64,000 nt of DNA, taken from assembly GCA_021383565.1 (NCBI GenBank), contig CP079699.1, positions 62,001 through 126,000 on the forward strand, given 5' to 3'. This DNA is from Levilactobacillus brevis (GTDB lineage: Bacteria > Bacillota > Bacilli > Lactobacillales > Lactobacillaceae). Position numbers and translations under genes: made by a program. Positions 39,704-49,652 of the stretch are shown here, one piece after another; position 1 is the first letter of the stretch; the number at the start of each line of letters is the position of its first letter. The notes under the pieces are model-generated. The model did no database searches. It was given only the letters and a program-made list of their open reading frames with translations, and was not told where the DNA came from.

Positions 39704-42037
39704 TTATTCCGAACGCAATGCCGTGGCCGCATCCTTCTTGGCGGCCATCCGGGCGGGGATGTGTCCCCCAATCATGGTCAGCACGGTGCTGATTACAATC
39801 AAGACAATCCCGTGGACCGGATTCAAGTGGGCCACGTTACTCAGGTCGGTTACATTCTTCAAGACCACGTTTATAGGGAAGGTCAGTAGCCAGGCGATGA
39901 CAACCCCCAGGACCCCAGAACCAACGCCGAGGATAAAGGTTTCGGCGTCAAACACGCGGGTAATATCTTTCTTCCGCGCCCCCAAGGCCTTCAGAATTCC
40001 AATTTCCTTGGTCCGTTCGAGGACGGACGTGTAGGTGATGATGGCAATCATAATCATACTCGTGACCAGTGAAATCCCAGCGAAGGCCACCAGTACGTAG
40101 GTAATCGCGCTCATCAAGCCGCCGGTCAGGTCGGAAACGGTCCCGGCCATGTCGGTGTAGATGACCTTGTCCGCCTTGCTCTTGCCGTGGTTGTATTTGT
40201 CCAGGTACTTGAGCACCTTGTCCTTGTTCTTAAAGGTGTTCGGGTAGATGAGGATGCCAGATGGCGTGGTCGAGCCCCCAAGGTAGCTGACCAGACTGGT
40301 CTTGGTATCCTTGTTGACGGATTGGCCGGTCATGACGTTACTGTCGGCCTTCTTCTGAGCCTTGACAATGTCGGAATTCTTGTTGGCCTTGATGATGTTC
40401 TGGGTCAACTTATCGCTGTAAATAATTCCGGAAGACAATACGTTTTCAGAGGACTTGGACTTGACCCGTAAGATACCAGCAATCCGAATCGTGGTGTTGT
40501 TCTTATTGTTGTAGAGGCTGTTGGTCGCCTTGTTTGGCACGTAATTACCAGTCGGTAAGCTCTGGTAGTAGTCGTTGTTGTTGACGACCTTGAGCTTAGT
40601 CCCGACAATCTTGTTGTAGTTTAACTTCTGATTATCCTTGACGTCAAAGTTCAGATTCTTCAAGGCGTTGATGTTGGTCGAGTTATCGCGGTCGACCAGC
40701 AGAATCACGTCGTTGGCACTCTTCGGATAGCTTCCGGCCAGCACCTTGTAGTGTTTCTTCAGGAAGTTCGTCCCACCATCGCTAGCACTTGGGTAAACGG
40801 ACCCGCCAACTCCGGTTGAGCTGGCCATGGCCGCGGACATGGCACTGCCACTGTTGGCACTACTGCTGTCCGTGTTGGAGAAGCTAACGGTCTTGGTCTT
40901 TCCATCGGTTTGCCGCAGGAGATTCATCCCCGTGGCGTAGGTGTAGGTGATATTCTTGCTTAAGCTATGGTTAATGTTTTTAACATATTTTAAGTAACCC
41001 TTGGTAATCTTATTCTGGTGGACGGATTTATCGGCGTCGCTGACCTTGGCCACGACCTTGTTGGACTTGGTGGTCTTCTTGTCATTCTGCGGCCCGGTGG
41101 TCGTCGAGTCCTGCGCCGTCTGCGAAATGGTAATCGGGAACTGCGCCAGCGTGTTGGCCTGCGTCTTGTTGATCTGGGTCTGGAACCCGTTGGACAGGGC
41201 CAGAACAATGGCGATCCCGATGATCCCGATACTGGAGGCGAAGGCCGTCAGCGCGGTCCGGCCCTTCTTGGTCCGAATGTTGTTAAAGGACAGCTTCAGC
41301 GCGGTCCAGAAGGTCATCTTGGTCTTCTTCAACTTGAACTGTGCGGCATCGGTATGGCCGTCGTAGGGGGCGGAGTCGTGTTGAATCTGACCGTCGGCGA
41401 ACTCGATGATCCGGTCGGCGTATTCGTGGGCCAGGTCGGGGTTATGCGTCACCATGATGACCAGTCGTTCGGCCGACAGCTCCTTGATGAGCTTCATGAT
41501 CTCTTCGCTGGTGGCGGTGTCGAGCGCCCCGGTTGGTTCATCACACAGGAGAATCTCCGGTTCATTGGCAATCGCCCGTGCGATGGCGACCCGCTGCAGT
41601 TGCCCACCGGATAATTGGTTGGGCTTCTTGTTGATGTGGTCGGTCAGGCCCACGCGGTCGAGAGCCTTGAGGGCCTTTTCCTTCTTCTCGGCGTTGGAGA
41701 CACCACTCAGGGTCATTCCCATTTCCACGTTGTCGAGGATACTCAGGTGGCTGATAATGTTGTAGCTCTGGAAAATGAAGCCGACGGAATTATTCCGGTA
41801 GGCATCCCAGTCGGCGGCGGAGTAATCCTTGGTGGAGCGGCCTTCAATGGCCAGGTCACCGGAATCATAAATGTCTAAGCCCCCGATTCCGTTCAGCAGG
41901 GTCGTCTTCCCGGAGCCACTGGGCCCCAGGATAGCGACGAATTCTTGGGAACGGAACGCAACGGAAACGTCGTCGAGGGCCTTGGTTACGGAATCCCCCA
42001 CGTAATAATACTTTTTGATATGTTTGAGTTCCAGCAT
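39704..42037 (-). CDS. ABC transporter ATP-binding and permease fusion (MacB/antimicrobial peptide type)
   Basis: This 777-residue fusion has the N-terminal ATPase (about 1-230; [36 protein letters not shown]), then one transmembrane helix near 265-285, a large extracellular domain rich in Ser, Thr and Lys (about 290-640), and three C-terminal helices of an FtsX/MacB-like permease. Such proteins export or sense antimicrobial peptides or release lipoproteins. It is divergent from a TetR regulator, its likely controller. A structured repeat abuts its 3' end. Confidence 0.9.
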   Translation of the reverse strand: MLELKHIKKYYYVGDSVTKALDDVSVAFRSQEFVAILGPSGSGKTTLLNGIGGLDIYDSGDLAIEGRSTKDYSAADWDAYRNNSVGFIFQSYNIISHLSILDNVEMGMTLSGVSNAEKKEKALKALDRVGLTDHINKKPNQLSGGQLQRVAIARAIANEPEILLCDEPTGALDTATSEEIMKLIKELSAERLVIMVTHNPDLAHEYADRIIEFADGQIQHDSAPYDGHTDAAQFKLKKTKMTFWTALKLSFNNIRTKKGRTALTAFASSIGIIGIAIVLALSNGFQTQINKTQANTLAQFPITISQTAQDSTTTGPQNDKKTTKSNKVVAKVSDADKSVHQNKITKGYLKYVKNINHSLSKNITYTYATGMNLLRQTDGKTKTVSFSNTDSSSANSGSAMSAAMASSTGVGGSVYPSASDGGTNFLKKHYKVLAGSYPKSANDVILLVDRDNSTNINALKNLNFDVKDNQKLNYNKIVGTKLKVVNNNDYYQSLPTGNYVPNKATNSLYNNKNNTTIRIAGILRVKSKSSENVLSSGIIYSDKLTQNIIKANKNSDIVKAQKKADSNVMTGQSVNKDTKTSLVSYLGGSTTPSGILIYPNTFKNKDKVLKYLDKYNHGKSKADKVIYTDMAGTVSDLTGGLMSAITYVLVAFAGISLVTSMIMIAIITYTSVLERTKEIGILKALGARKKDITRVFDAETFILGVGSGVLGVVIAWLLTFPINVVLKNVTDLSNVAHLNPVHGIVLIVISTVLTMIGGHIPARMAAKKDAATALRSE

Positions 42038-42125
42038 TTAAAATAATCCTTCCATTTTTTGAATTCAGCTGTTGTTCACGGTGGATTTCTGATAAACTAG
42101 ACATTAATGCAACACCGTGTCTTAC

Positions 42126-42154
42126 ATGATAAAAATAAATCAGTGGTTTGACAA
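42126..42154 (-). promoter_or_regulatory. Promoter of the ABC transporter gene
   Basis: On the minus strand TTGTCA (42154-42149), a 17-base spacer and TATCAT (42131-42126). The rest of 42155-42490 has no gene; CAAACG-GCAATGT-CGTTTG near 42330 is a dyad and a possible TetR site or hairpin. Confidence 0.65.
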
Positions 42155-42420
42155 GCGGCAATGTAAGCAGAACTGTTGTCAAAGCGACACTTTTATGAAT
42201 ACTGTTGTGGTCATGGTAAGTCAACCAGTCCCTGAACTGGGACAAGGTTAGTTAAGTCACGGAACTTACCGGCTGCGAGAGTTGTTGCGTGACGGTAGGG
42301 CCGGGTCGTTAGAAAATGTGGCTAATCAAACGGCAATGTCGTTTGGCCAAAGAGCGTAGCGGCTGATACTGATGGGTTTAACTTTACAGGAAGTTCAGTC
42401 AAAGCGCACGTAAAGTTGCT

Positions 42421-42426
42421 TATAAT
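42421..42426 (+). promoter_or_regulatory. -10 element of the TetR gene
   Basis: TATAAT, 64 bases upstream of the TetR ATG, without a clear -35. Confidence 0.4.
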
Positions 42427-42490
42427 TTAATCTGTTAGGCGGGCCGGTGACAGGTGGCCGCTAGGGTTAAGTAGGCTAGGAGTGAAAGTT

Positions 42491-43027
42491 ATGGTTGTTG
42501 TGAAAAACAATCGGCGCGCGCGGTACACGCAACGGGTCATTCAGGAGACCGTCCTCTCCCTATTAGAGAGTAAACCGATTAACGCCATTTCGGTAACCGA
42601 GGTTTGTGCGCAAGCCGACGTGAACCGAACCACGTTCTACCGGTACTATACGGACGTCTACGATTGCGTCGAAAGCATCGAGAAGGCCTTTGTCCGCTCG
42701 CTTCATCCCCTAGAGGGAGCGACGCCGAGTCAGGCGTTGGAGCATCTGCTGACGGCCTTCTATGAGGATAAGAAACTGAGTAATCTGGTCTTCGTGGAAG
42801 GCAAGACCCAGCTACTCGATCGCATGCAGACGTTGTTGGCCCGAACCAAACCGCACCGTCCGTTAATTGCGGATTATCAGGGCGTGTACATTGGTGCCGG
42901 CCTGCAGAATATTTTGAAAAAGTGGGTGAAGGACGGGATGCCCGAGACCCCGCATCAGTTGACGCAAATCATTATCGACACCATCTTAGCGCGGAACCTT
43001 GATGACCTCCGAGACGAGGTCTTGTAG
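42491..43027 (+). CDS. TetR-family transcriptional regulator
   Basis: The 178-residue product has an N-terminal TetR helix-turn-helix ([29 protein letters not shown]) and a helical ligand-binding C-terminus resembling the YxaF/DhaS-like TetR_C group. The ATG at 42491 follows AGGAG; GTG codons on either side are alternatives. It is divergent from the ABC fusion gene, which it probably represses. murA follows after 124 bases with its own promoter. Confidence 0.85.
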   Translation: MVVVKNNRRARYTQRVIQETVLSLLESKPINAISVTEVCAQADVNRTTFYRYYTDVYDCVESIEKAFVRSLHPLEGATPSQALEHLLTAFYEDKKLSNLVFVEGKTQLLDRMQTLLARTKPHRPLIADYQGVYIGAGLQNILKKWVKDGMPETPHQLTQIIIDTILARNLDDLRDEVL

Positions 43028-43067
43028 TGGGCTAATATTACATTTTAGCCAGAATCCCGGGAAAGTA

Positions 43068-43096
43068 TTGTCTTTTTGCCCGGCATTATTTATCAT
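43068..43096 (+). promoter_or_regulatory. murA promoter
   Basis: TTGTCT at 43068-43073, a 17-base spacer and TATCAT at 43091-43096, 55 bases before the ATG. Confidence 0.65.
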
Positions 43097-43151
43097 GGTA
43101 TCTGACTGTATGGAATTAAATGGAAGATTATTAAGTGAGGATAGCTTCATA

Positions 43152-44441
43152 ATGAAAAAAATGATAATTCACGGCGGCCGTCGTCTTTCTGGAGAAGTGA
43201 CGATTGGTGGCGCCAAAAACAGCACAGTGGCTTTAATTCCGGCAGCAATTCTAGCTGATACCCCGGTCCGTTTTGATATGGTCCCGGATATCCTGGACGT
43301 GCACAATTTAATGTTAATTCTGAAATCAATGAACGTGCATTCGACGTTTGAAGACGGGGTCTTAACGATTGACCCGACCGAGATCGTGGAAGCACCGCTA
43401 CCTAGTAAAGCAATCAAGAGTTTGCGGGCATCTTACTATTTTATGGGGTCCTTGTTGGGGCGGTTCCAACGGGCCACGCTGAGTTTCCCGGGTGGCGATA
43501 ACATTGGTCCCCGGCCGATCGACCAGCACATCAAGGCTTTCGAGGCTTTGGGGGCGGCGGTAGAGGAACACGAGGGGACCGTACGGATTACGACGGGACC
43601 CGAGGGCTTACATGGCGCGCGGATCTTCTTAGATATGGTATCCGTGGGGGCCACGATCAACTCCATTCTGGCTGCGGTCAAGGCAGTTGGCACGACGGTG
43701 ATCGAGAATGCAGCCAAAGAACCAGAAATCATTGATGTGGCCACGTTCCTGAACAACATGGGCGCCCACATCCGGGGAGCCGGGACCGATGTCATTCGGA
43801 TCGAGGGTGTACCAACGTTGCGGGCGATGAACACCCACACGATTATCCCCGACCGGATTGAAGCCGGCACGTACTTATCCATGGCTGCGGCCGTGGGCGA
43901 CGGGATTGTCATTAAGAACGTCATCCCGGAACATTTGGAAGCTTTCACGGCAAAGATGATTGAGATGGGTGTGCCGCTAGAGATTAGCGAGGACAGCATC
44001 TACGTGCCCCGCACGGAGAATCTCAAGCCGATTCGGATTAAAACGATGCCGTTCCCGGGCTTCGCGACGGACCTGCAGCAGCCATTAACGCCGCTACTGT
44101 TCCGCGCCAATGGGAGTAGCGTCGTCATCGACACCATCTACCCCAAGCGCATCATGCACATTGCCGAGTTGCGCAAGATGGGGGCCAACATTCGTTCAGA
44201 AGACGATATGATTGTGATCGATCCGAGTGACGATCTGATTGGAAGCCAAGTTCAGGCCGGTGAGATTCGGGCCGGTGCGGCCTTGGTCATCACCGGATTA
44301 ATGGCGGCGGGCGACACTGAGATTCAGGGCGCCGACAATATCTTACGCGGCTATGACCGCATCGTTGACAAGTTGACGGCGCTTAACGCCGACGTGGAAA
44401 TTGTGAGTAAGGAAAGTTTGGTAGAAAACGGCCAAGATTAA
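43152..44441 (+). CDS. murA: UDP-N-acetylglucosamine 1-carboxyvinyltransferase
   Basis: This 429-residue enzyme performs the first committed step of peptidoglycan synthesis, adding enolpyruvate to UDP-GlcNAc. The family motifs [26 protein letters not shown] and GPRPIDQHI are clear. In the active-site loop [10 protein letters not shown], Asp (residue 116) stands where most MurA enzymes have the Cys attacked by fosfomycin; Cys-to-Asp MurA enzymes are active and fosfomycin resistant. The start ATG 43152 gives MKKMIIHGG. It has its own promoter and is followed by rpmE2. Confidence 0.95.
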   Translation: MKKMIIHGGRRLSGEVTIGGAKNSTVALIPAAILADTPVRFDMVPDILDVHNLMLILKSMNVHSTFEDGVLTIDPTEIVEAPLPSKAIKSLRASYYFMGSLLGRFQRATLSFPGGDNIGPRPIDQHIKAFEALGAAVEEHEGTVRITTGPEGLHGARIFLDMVSVGATINSILAAVKAVGTTVIENAAKEPEIIDVATFLNNMGAHIRGAGTDVIRIEGVPTLRAMNTHTIIPDRIEAGTYLSMAAAVGDGIVIKNVIPEHLEAFTAKMIEMGVPLEISEDSIYVPRTENLKPIRIKTMPFPGFATDLQQPLTPLLFRANGSSVVIDTIYPKRIMHIAELRKMGANIRSEDDMIVIDPSDDLIGSQVQAGEIRAGAALVITGLMAAGDTEIQGADNILRGYDRIVDKLTALNADVEIVSKESLVENGQD

Positions 44442-44444
44442 TCA

Positions 44445-44473
44445 TTGCTCACACTGTGTTTTCATGGTATAAT
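44445..44473 (+). promoter_or_regulatory. rpmE2 promoter
   Basis: TTGCTC at 44445-44450, a 17-base spacer and TATAAT at 44468-44473 preceded by TGG, directly after the murA stop. Confidence 0.75.
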
Positions 44474-44541
44474 TCAACGGTTGACGATTAAATCAATCTC
44501 TGGCTCAGTAAATGGACCAGGGCAAAGGAGCGTAATACATT

Positions 44542-44793
44542 ATGAAGCAAGGAATTCATCCAGATTACCGCGAAGTTGTGTTCCAAGATTCAAGTACTGG
44601 TTTCCAGTTCTTATCTGGTTCAACGGCAACTTCTGACGAAACGGTTGAATGGGAAGATGGCAACACTTACCCATTAATCCGTGTCGAAATTTCTTCAGAT
44701 TCACACCCATTCTACACGGGTAAGCAAAAGTTTACTCAAGCCGATGGTGCTGTGGACCGGTTCAACAAGAAATACGGTTTGGCAAACGACTAA
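44542..44793 (+). CDS. rpmE2: 50S ribosomal protein L31 type B
   Basis: This 83-residue protein starts [16 protein letters not shown] and contains [14 protein letters not shown] and [12 protein letters not shown]. It lacks the zinc-binding Cys residues of the C+ form, so it is the zinc-independent type B (YtiA-like). Paralogues of this type are often zinc-regulated, but no Zur box is seen here. The upstream promoter is near consensus and a strong terminator follows. Confidence 0.96.
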   Translation: MKQGIHPDYREVVFQDSSTGFQFLSGSTATSDETVEWEDGNTYPLIRVEISSDSHPFYTGKQKFTQADGAVDRFNKKYGLAND

Positions 44794-44815
44794 TTATAAT
44801 AAATATGATTTGTCG

Positions 44816-44849
44816 CCGGTGGCAGTTTTTGACTGTTGCCGGTTTTTTT
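44816..44849 (+). terminator. rpmE2 terminator
   Basis: CCGGTGGCAG pairs with CTGTTGCCGG (one G-U), followed by TTTTTTT. Confidence 0.88.
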
Positions 44850-44928
44850 GTAGAGAAATCACGGCGAAATGGTGGACAAATAGCGGAAGCCCACAGCGTG
44901 TGGTTTTGAGAAAAGAAAGGAAACTGAG

Positions 44929-46290
44929 ATGAAAGTTGTCATTGTTGGGAGTACACACGCGGGGACCCAGGCTGCGTTGAAGATTCTGCGGGATCATCCG
45001 GAGACGGCCGTCACCATTTACGAACGCCAACGCACGGTATCCTTCGTGTCGTCGGGGATTTCGCTCTTTCTGGACGGTCAGGTGAAACGGCTCGAGGACA
45101 TGTTCTACACCTCGCCGGCTGAGCTGACGCGGTTGGGGGCAACGGTTAAGATGCAGCATAACGTGCTGCGAATTGACGCGGACAAACGGCAGGTGGCCGC
45201 CGTGGATATGACCACGGGTCAAGTTGTCATGGACGGGTACGACAAGCTCATCATGGCTACGGGGTCGACCGTTAACGTTCCGCCGATTCGCGGTATCGAG
45301 GGTGATCGGGTACTACTTTGCAAGGACTACGAACAGGCAAAGCGGATCTATCAGGTGGCTCAGGACCACCACCGCATCACGATTGTCGGTGGGGGCTATA
45401 TCGGGACCGAGCTGGCCGAGAGCTATGCGCGGACGGGACACGCTGTTCGCTTAATCCAGTCGCAGGATCAGTTGCTGGATAACTATGTCGACGCGAATCT
45501 GTCGGCCGCCGTGGTGAACCTCTTGACCCAACAGGGGGTTGACGTGGTCCTGAATAGCCGGGTCACCGAATTCGAGGAGCAGGCCGAGACGCTGGTGATT
45601 AAGACGGCCACGGCCGCCTATCACGCGGATTTTGCCATTGTTTGTACCGGGTTCGTGCCCAATACGCGGCTGTTGCGCGGTCAGGTTGAGATGGACCGGC
45701 ACGGAGCAATTCTGATTGACAACTATCTTCAGACCTCGGACCCGGATATCTTGGCCTGTGGGGATGCTAGTGTGGTGAACCTCAATCCCATTGGGCGGAC
45801 GGCCTATGCGCCCTTGGCCAGCAGTGCGGTGCGTCAGGGAATTCTGGCAGGGACCAACGTGTTCGGCCGGATTCAACGGTATCTGGGTACGCAGGCGACC
45901 TCAGCCATCGAACTGTTTGGGCACACGCTGGCCTCCACGGGGCTGACCCTACGTCAGGCGCAAACGATCCAGCAGCCGGCCGCCAGTGTTACCTATCATG
46001 GGACTTGGCGCCCCACCTATATGGCAAGCACGGACGATCTGACGATCAACCTGGTCTACAGCCAAATCGACCGGCGTATTCTGGGCGCTCAGCTCTTTAG
46101 CAGACACGAGGTGGCGCAGTCGGCCAATGCCGTGTCGATCGCGATTCAGAACCGTAATACCATCGATGACCTGGCCTTCGTGGACATGCTCTTTAACCCC
46201 AACTTCGATGCGCCCTTTAACTATCTGAATCTGGTGGCGCAGTTGGCGGTGGCGCAGGAGGCCCAAGCTGACCAATCGTACCCCGGTTGA
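44929..46290 (+). CDS. Nox/CoA-disulfide-reductase-type FAD oxidoreductase lacking the redox Cys
   Basis: This 453-residue flavoprotein has the FAD-binding GSTHAGTQAAL at the N-terminus, the NAD-binding VGGGYIGTELAESYA, the second FAD motif LACGDASVV and a C-terminal dimerisation domain. In NADH oxidases of this family the active-site Cys42 lies in S-F-L-S-C-G; here the segment is SFVSSG, so Ser42 replaces it. Mutant Nox enzymes without this Cys release H2O2 rather than water, so peroxide-forming or another activity is likely. It is the first of two tandem paralogues. Confidence 0.85.
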   Translation: MKVVIVGSTHAGTQAALKILRDHPETAVTIYERQRTVSFVSSGISLFLDGQVKRLEDMFYTSPAELTRLGATVKMQHNVLRIDADKRQVAAVDMTTGQVVMDGYDKLIMATGSTVNVPPIRGIEGDRVLLCKDYEQAKRIYQVAQDHHRITIVGGGYIGTELAESYARTGHAVRLIQSQDQLLDNYVDANLSAAVVNLLTQQGVDVVLNSRVTEFEEQAETLVIKTATAAYHADFAIVCTGFVPNTRLLRGQVEMDRHGAILIDNYLQTSDPDILACGDASVVNLNPIGRTAYAPLASSAVRQGILAGTNVFGRIQRYLGTQATSAIELFGHTLASTGLTLRQAQTIQQPAASVTYHGTWRPTYMASTDDLTINLVYSQIDRRILGAQLFSRHEVAQSANAVSIAIQNRNTIDDLAFVDMLFNPNFDAPFNYLNLVAQLAVAQEAQADQSYPG

Positions 46291-46401
46291 CGATCGGCGA
46301 TTAATCGCGGAATGATGGGAATTGTGGGGACTCTGATACGGTTATTTTTGGACGGTGCCCCGACTAATTTCAGATTTTATCCGCGCCGACTATCTTTTGC
46401 T

Positions 46402-46438
46402 TTGACAATTTCAGTTAATTGGTGGACAATACATTGTC
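46402..46438 (+). promoter_or_regulatory. Promoter-like region and palindrome before the second Nox-like gene
   Basis: TTGACA at 46402-46407, a 17-base spacer, then GACAATACATTGTC (46425-46438), a 6-2-6 palindrome overlapping the -10 position. It may be an operator. The rest of 46291-46652 holds no gene. Confidence 0.45.
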
Positions 46439-46652
46439 AGAACTAAAACTTACGGCAATCCGTCGCTAAGGTGACAAAGGACGAGCAAACCTTGTGAAAT
46501 CAGGGTTTGGCGATACAAATTATCCAACCATTGGACAACTTATTCAGCGGACGCGTGACACTGTGGGTTAGACGTGGCATTCGGGGCCGTTTGCGGGCGG
46601 CCGTTATCGCTGAAAAAGAGTAGATTCTGAAGACTACAAGGGGGAACCATTG

Positions 46653-48041
46653 ATGAAGGTCATTATCGTCGGCAGTACACATGCGGGAACTAACGCCGCT
46701 ATCCAAATTTTACGGGATCATCCGGAAACGGACGTGACGATCTATGAACGGCACACGAACGTTTCGTTCCTGTCGACCGGTATCTCACTATTTCTAGACG
46801 GCCAGGTGAAGCACCTCGAGGACATGTTCTATTCGTCACCAGAGGAGCTGACGCGCTTGGGCGCCAACGTTTTAACGCGCCATAACGTAATTAAGATTGA
46901 CGCCGAGGCCAAGACGGTTGACGTGGTCGATATGGACTCGGGCGACCTGACGACGGACCACTACGACAAGTTAATCATGGCGACGGGCTCGACGGTCAAC
47001 GTTCCCCCGATCTTCGGGATTGATGAGGACATGGTGCTCCTGTGTAAGAATTACGAACAGGCCAAGGCGGTCTACCAGGCGGCCAAGGACCACAACCGTA
47101 TCGCTATCATCGGTGGGGGCTATATTGGGACGGAACTGGCCGAGAGTTACGCGCGGACCGGACACGATGTCTTGCTGATTCAGTCACAAGACATTCTGCT
47201 GGACCATTACGTTGATCAGAACCTGTCGGACAAGGTCGTCGATATCTTGCGCGAGCAGGGGGTGGAAGTGGTCTTGAATAACCGGGTGACGGCCTTTGCC
47301 CAGGATGAGCAGGGCTTAGCCATTGAAACGTTGAATGGCGTCTACCGGGCGGATGTCGCGATTGTCAGCACGGGCTTTGTGCCCAACACGTCGTTGTTAC
47401 GGGGGCAGGTCAAAATGGACCGGCACGGTGCTATCATTATCAATGATTACATTGAATCATCGAATCCGGACATCTTCGCTTGTGGGGATGCCAGCGTGGT
47501 GAACTTTAATCCCACGGGGCAGCCGGCGTACACGCCACTGGCGACCAACGCCGTGCGGCAGGGGATGTTGGCCGGGATCAACGTCTTTGGCCACATCCAG
47601 CGGTACATGGGGACCCAAGCCACATCGGCTATCAAGATCTTTGGGCGGACGCTGGCCTCATCGGGGTTAACGTTGCGACACGCGCACTCCGCGGGACTGC
47701 ATGCGGATAGTGTGACCTTCGAGAGCACGTGGCGGCCCACGTACATGCCGACCACGGACAAGCTGTTAATTAATCTGGTCTACGACCGTGACGATCGGCG
47801 CGTGTTGGGGGCGCAGCTCTTCAGTAAACACGAGGTGGCGCAGTCAGCCAATGCCGTGTCGCTGGCCATTCAGAACCGCAATACGATTGACGATCTGGCC
47901 TTCGTGGACATGCTGTTCAACCCGAACTTCAATGACACCTTTAATTTCTTGAATCTCGCAGCCCAGATGGCGGTGGCCCAAGAAGCCCGGCGCGGTAATA
48001 ACCAGCCGCGAGTAACGGCTGGGATTACACCAGATAACTAA
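46653..48041 (+). CDS. Nox-type FAD oxidoreductase lacking the redox Cys, tandem paralogue
   Basis: This 462-residue paralogue of the preceding gene is largely identical along its length (GSTHAGTNAA, DGQVKHLEDMFY, GGGYIGTELAESYARTGH, FACGDASVVNFNP). The active-site segment is SFLSTG, with Thr42 in the place of the redox Cys. Separate upstream sequences suggest independent regulation of the two copies. ATG 46653 has AAGGGGGAA upstream. Confidence 0.85.
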   Translation: MKVIIVGSTHAGTNAAIQILRDHPETDVTIYERHTNVSFLSTGISLFLDGQVKHLEDMFYSSPEELTRLGANVLTRHNVIKIDAEAKTVDVVDMDSGDLTTDHYDKLIMATGSTVNVPPIFGIDEDMVLLCKNYEQAKAVYQAAKDHNRIAIIGGGYIGTELAESYARTGHDVLLIQSQDILLDHYVDQNLSDKVVDILREQGVEVVLNNRVTAFAQDEQGLAIETLNGVYRADVAIVSTGFVPNTSLLRGQVKMDRHGAIIINDYIESSNPDIFACGDASVVNFNPTGQPAYTPLATNAVRQGMLAGINVFGHIQRYMGTQATSAIKIFGRTLASSGLTLRHAHSAGLHADSVTFESTWRPTYMPTTDKLLINLVYDRDDRRVLGAQLFSKHEVAQSANAVSLAIQNRNTIDDLAFVDMLFNPNFNDTFNFLNLAAQMAVAQEARRGNNQPRVTAGITPDN

Positions 48042-48110
48042 AGGCTGAAAGCTATAAAATAGCTAGGATCCGTAGTGTGACAAGGATAACACCTATCATA
48101 ATATGATAGT

Positions 48111-48217
48111 CGCGTACTGACCGCCTTACCGTTCGCCAAATTTGGTCTGGGACGCTGTGGGCAGGACCGGGAAAAGCCAAAGGGCGGTCTTTTCCCTCGC
48201 TTTTAGCCGGATAACTA
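48111..48217 (+). repeat. Copy D of the dispersed structured repeat, truncated
   Basis: CGCGTACTGACCGCCTTACC, AAATTTGGTCTGG, then GCCAAAGGGCGGTCTTTTCC and GCTTTTAGCCGGATAACTA. It keeps the left half (GACCGCC with GGCGGTC arms) and stops at AGCCGG. The segment before it (GTGTGACAAGGATAAC, 48075 region, and ATAATATGATAG) matches the segment before copy B. The remainder of 48218-48396 holds no gene. Confidence 0.7.
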
Positions 48218-48396
48218 AATGATGATGGGGTGGTGAGTGGCCTGAAGCTGCTAGCCGCCCTTTTGGTTTACTAATCGGCAGAAATGGTTGGCGTTTAGAC
48301 GAGAACTGACGGCGTTGGAAGGTCTGGCTTTGTTTTTGCCTGCAATTGGGGTAGAATTTCAATCAGAGAGTGTGTACGGGGGAGTGAACGTAAATT

Positions 48397-49110
48397 ATGG
48401 CAGATCAACAATCCAAACAGCCTAAGCATCGTTGGCGGTGGTTTGGCACCACGATTTTCATCATTTTGGTGATTATTTCGCTGGCGCTAATCTTCAACGA
48501 GCAGATCAAAAATTGGCTGATTTCTTCCTATCAACCGCAGATCTCCAAAAAGTCCGTGCGGCAAAACGAAAAGAAGAAGGCGTCTTACGACTTCAGTAAG
48601 GTGAAGTCGCTGGACTTCTCGACGGTGGCCAACGCCCGCTGGAATACAGCGAATATCCACGTGGTCGGTGAGATTTACATGCCACAGTCGAAGATTCACT
48701 TGCCCATCGCTAAGGGGGTCAGCAATGAGGTGCTGGCGCTGACGGCGGGGACCATGCGTCCGGACCAGAAGATGGGGCAGGGAAACTACCCGTTGGCCGG
48801 GCATCACATGACCTCGCAGACCATTCTGTTTAGCCCGCTGTATTGGAAGACGCGGGTGGGGCAGAAGATCTACCTAACCAATGCCAAGCAGGTCTTTGTC
48901 TACACAGTCAGCGTCCGAAAATTCATTCCGGCAACGGACGTACAGGTGGTCGATCAGACCAAGCAGAAGCTGGTCACGCTGATTACCTGTGACGCGACCG
49001 GGGCCAACCGATTGATGATTCGGGGGAAATACGATAAGCAAATGGCCTATAAGGATGCGCCGATTTCGGTTCAAAAGGGCTTCCACAGTGGATTTAACAA
49101 CAAAAATTAA
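48397..49110 (+). CDS. srtA: Class A sortase
   Basis: This 237-residue membrane-anchored transpeptidase attaches LPxTG proteins to peptidoglycan. It has a basic N-terminus, a transmembrane helix at about 18-38, and a sortase fold with the catalytic His in LAGHHM (about residue 136), Cys in LITCD (about 198) and Arg in LMIRG (about 209). No LPxTG protein was seen in the window. It stands just upstream of the WxL region, but WxL proteins do not need sortase, so the link may only be regional. Confidence 0.92.
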   Translation: MADQQSKQPKHRWRWFGTTIFIILVIISLALIFNEQIKNWLISSYQPQISKKSVRQNEKKKASYDFSKVKSLDFSTVANARWNTANIHVVGEIYMPQSKIHLPIAKGVSNEVLALTAGTMRPDQKMGQGNYPLAGHHMTSQTILFSPLYWKTRVGQKIYLTNAKQVFVYTVSVRKFIPATDVQVVDQTKQKLVTLITCDATGANRLMIRGKYDKQMAYKDAPISVQKGFHSGFNNKN

Positions 49111-49120
49111 CGACATATCG

Positions 49121-49158
49121 ACATTTTTTGCGAAAAAAGCAAAAAATGTTATTTTTTT
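49121..49158 (+). terminator. Sortase gene terminator
   Basis: ACATTTTTTGC pairs perfectly with GCAAAAAATGT, followed by TATTTTTTTTG. Confidence 0.7.
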
Positions 49159-49630
49159 TGAATTTTTTTGGTTTGTGAAGTTTTAAAAATTATTTTATGG
49201 GGTGAACCCCTAAAAGGGTTGGTAAATAAGGCGCTTTCAAAGTTGGTTTAACGAATTAACTAAAGCCGGGGTGAGCAAACACCCTATAAACGAATGAGCT
49301 GAAACCGGAAATTTTGGCCTAAAAATTGGAATGTAAACTAAAATGTCAAGCTGGACGTGAACTAATTTCGGGGCCAAAACACTGATTTAACGGCGTTTAT
49401 GCTATCAGATAGGAAACCCTATAAACCTAATGGTAGGCTATTAAATGGTTTCTTAAAAAATATTCTCCCCACACATGATTAATTATGGACAAAAGCAAAA
49501 AAGCGTGCTATTATAACTTATGTAATCAGATGAGTTCATCAGATGATTCAACGAAGCGCCTCTACTTGGGGCAGAGTTGAAATAGAGACGTGGATTTGGA
49601 TAAATAGTTTAGAAGAGTAAATGACTAAAT
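49159..49630. other. AT-rich gene-free interval before the WxL gene
   Basis: No ORF with a credible ribosome binding site was found. It holds a probable promoter TGCTATTAT near 49507-49515 (extended -10), about 140 bases upstream of the small WxL gene, giving a long leader. Short repeated phrases such as CCCTATAAAC (49281 and 49419 regions) occur. Confidence 0.4.
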
Positions 49631-49652
49631 AAAGTTGAGGGAGATAAATATC

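Noticed and set aside
41018-41614. 198-residue plus-strand ORF opposite the ABC transporter
   Set aside because: Antisense shadow of the ATPase domain and linker.
44445-44636. 63-residue ORF overlapping rpmE2
   Set aside because: Different frame from the clear L31 gene, overlaps its promoter and has no ribosome binding site.
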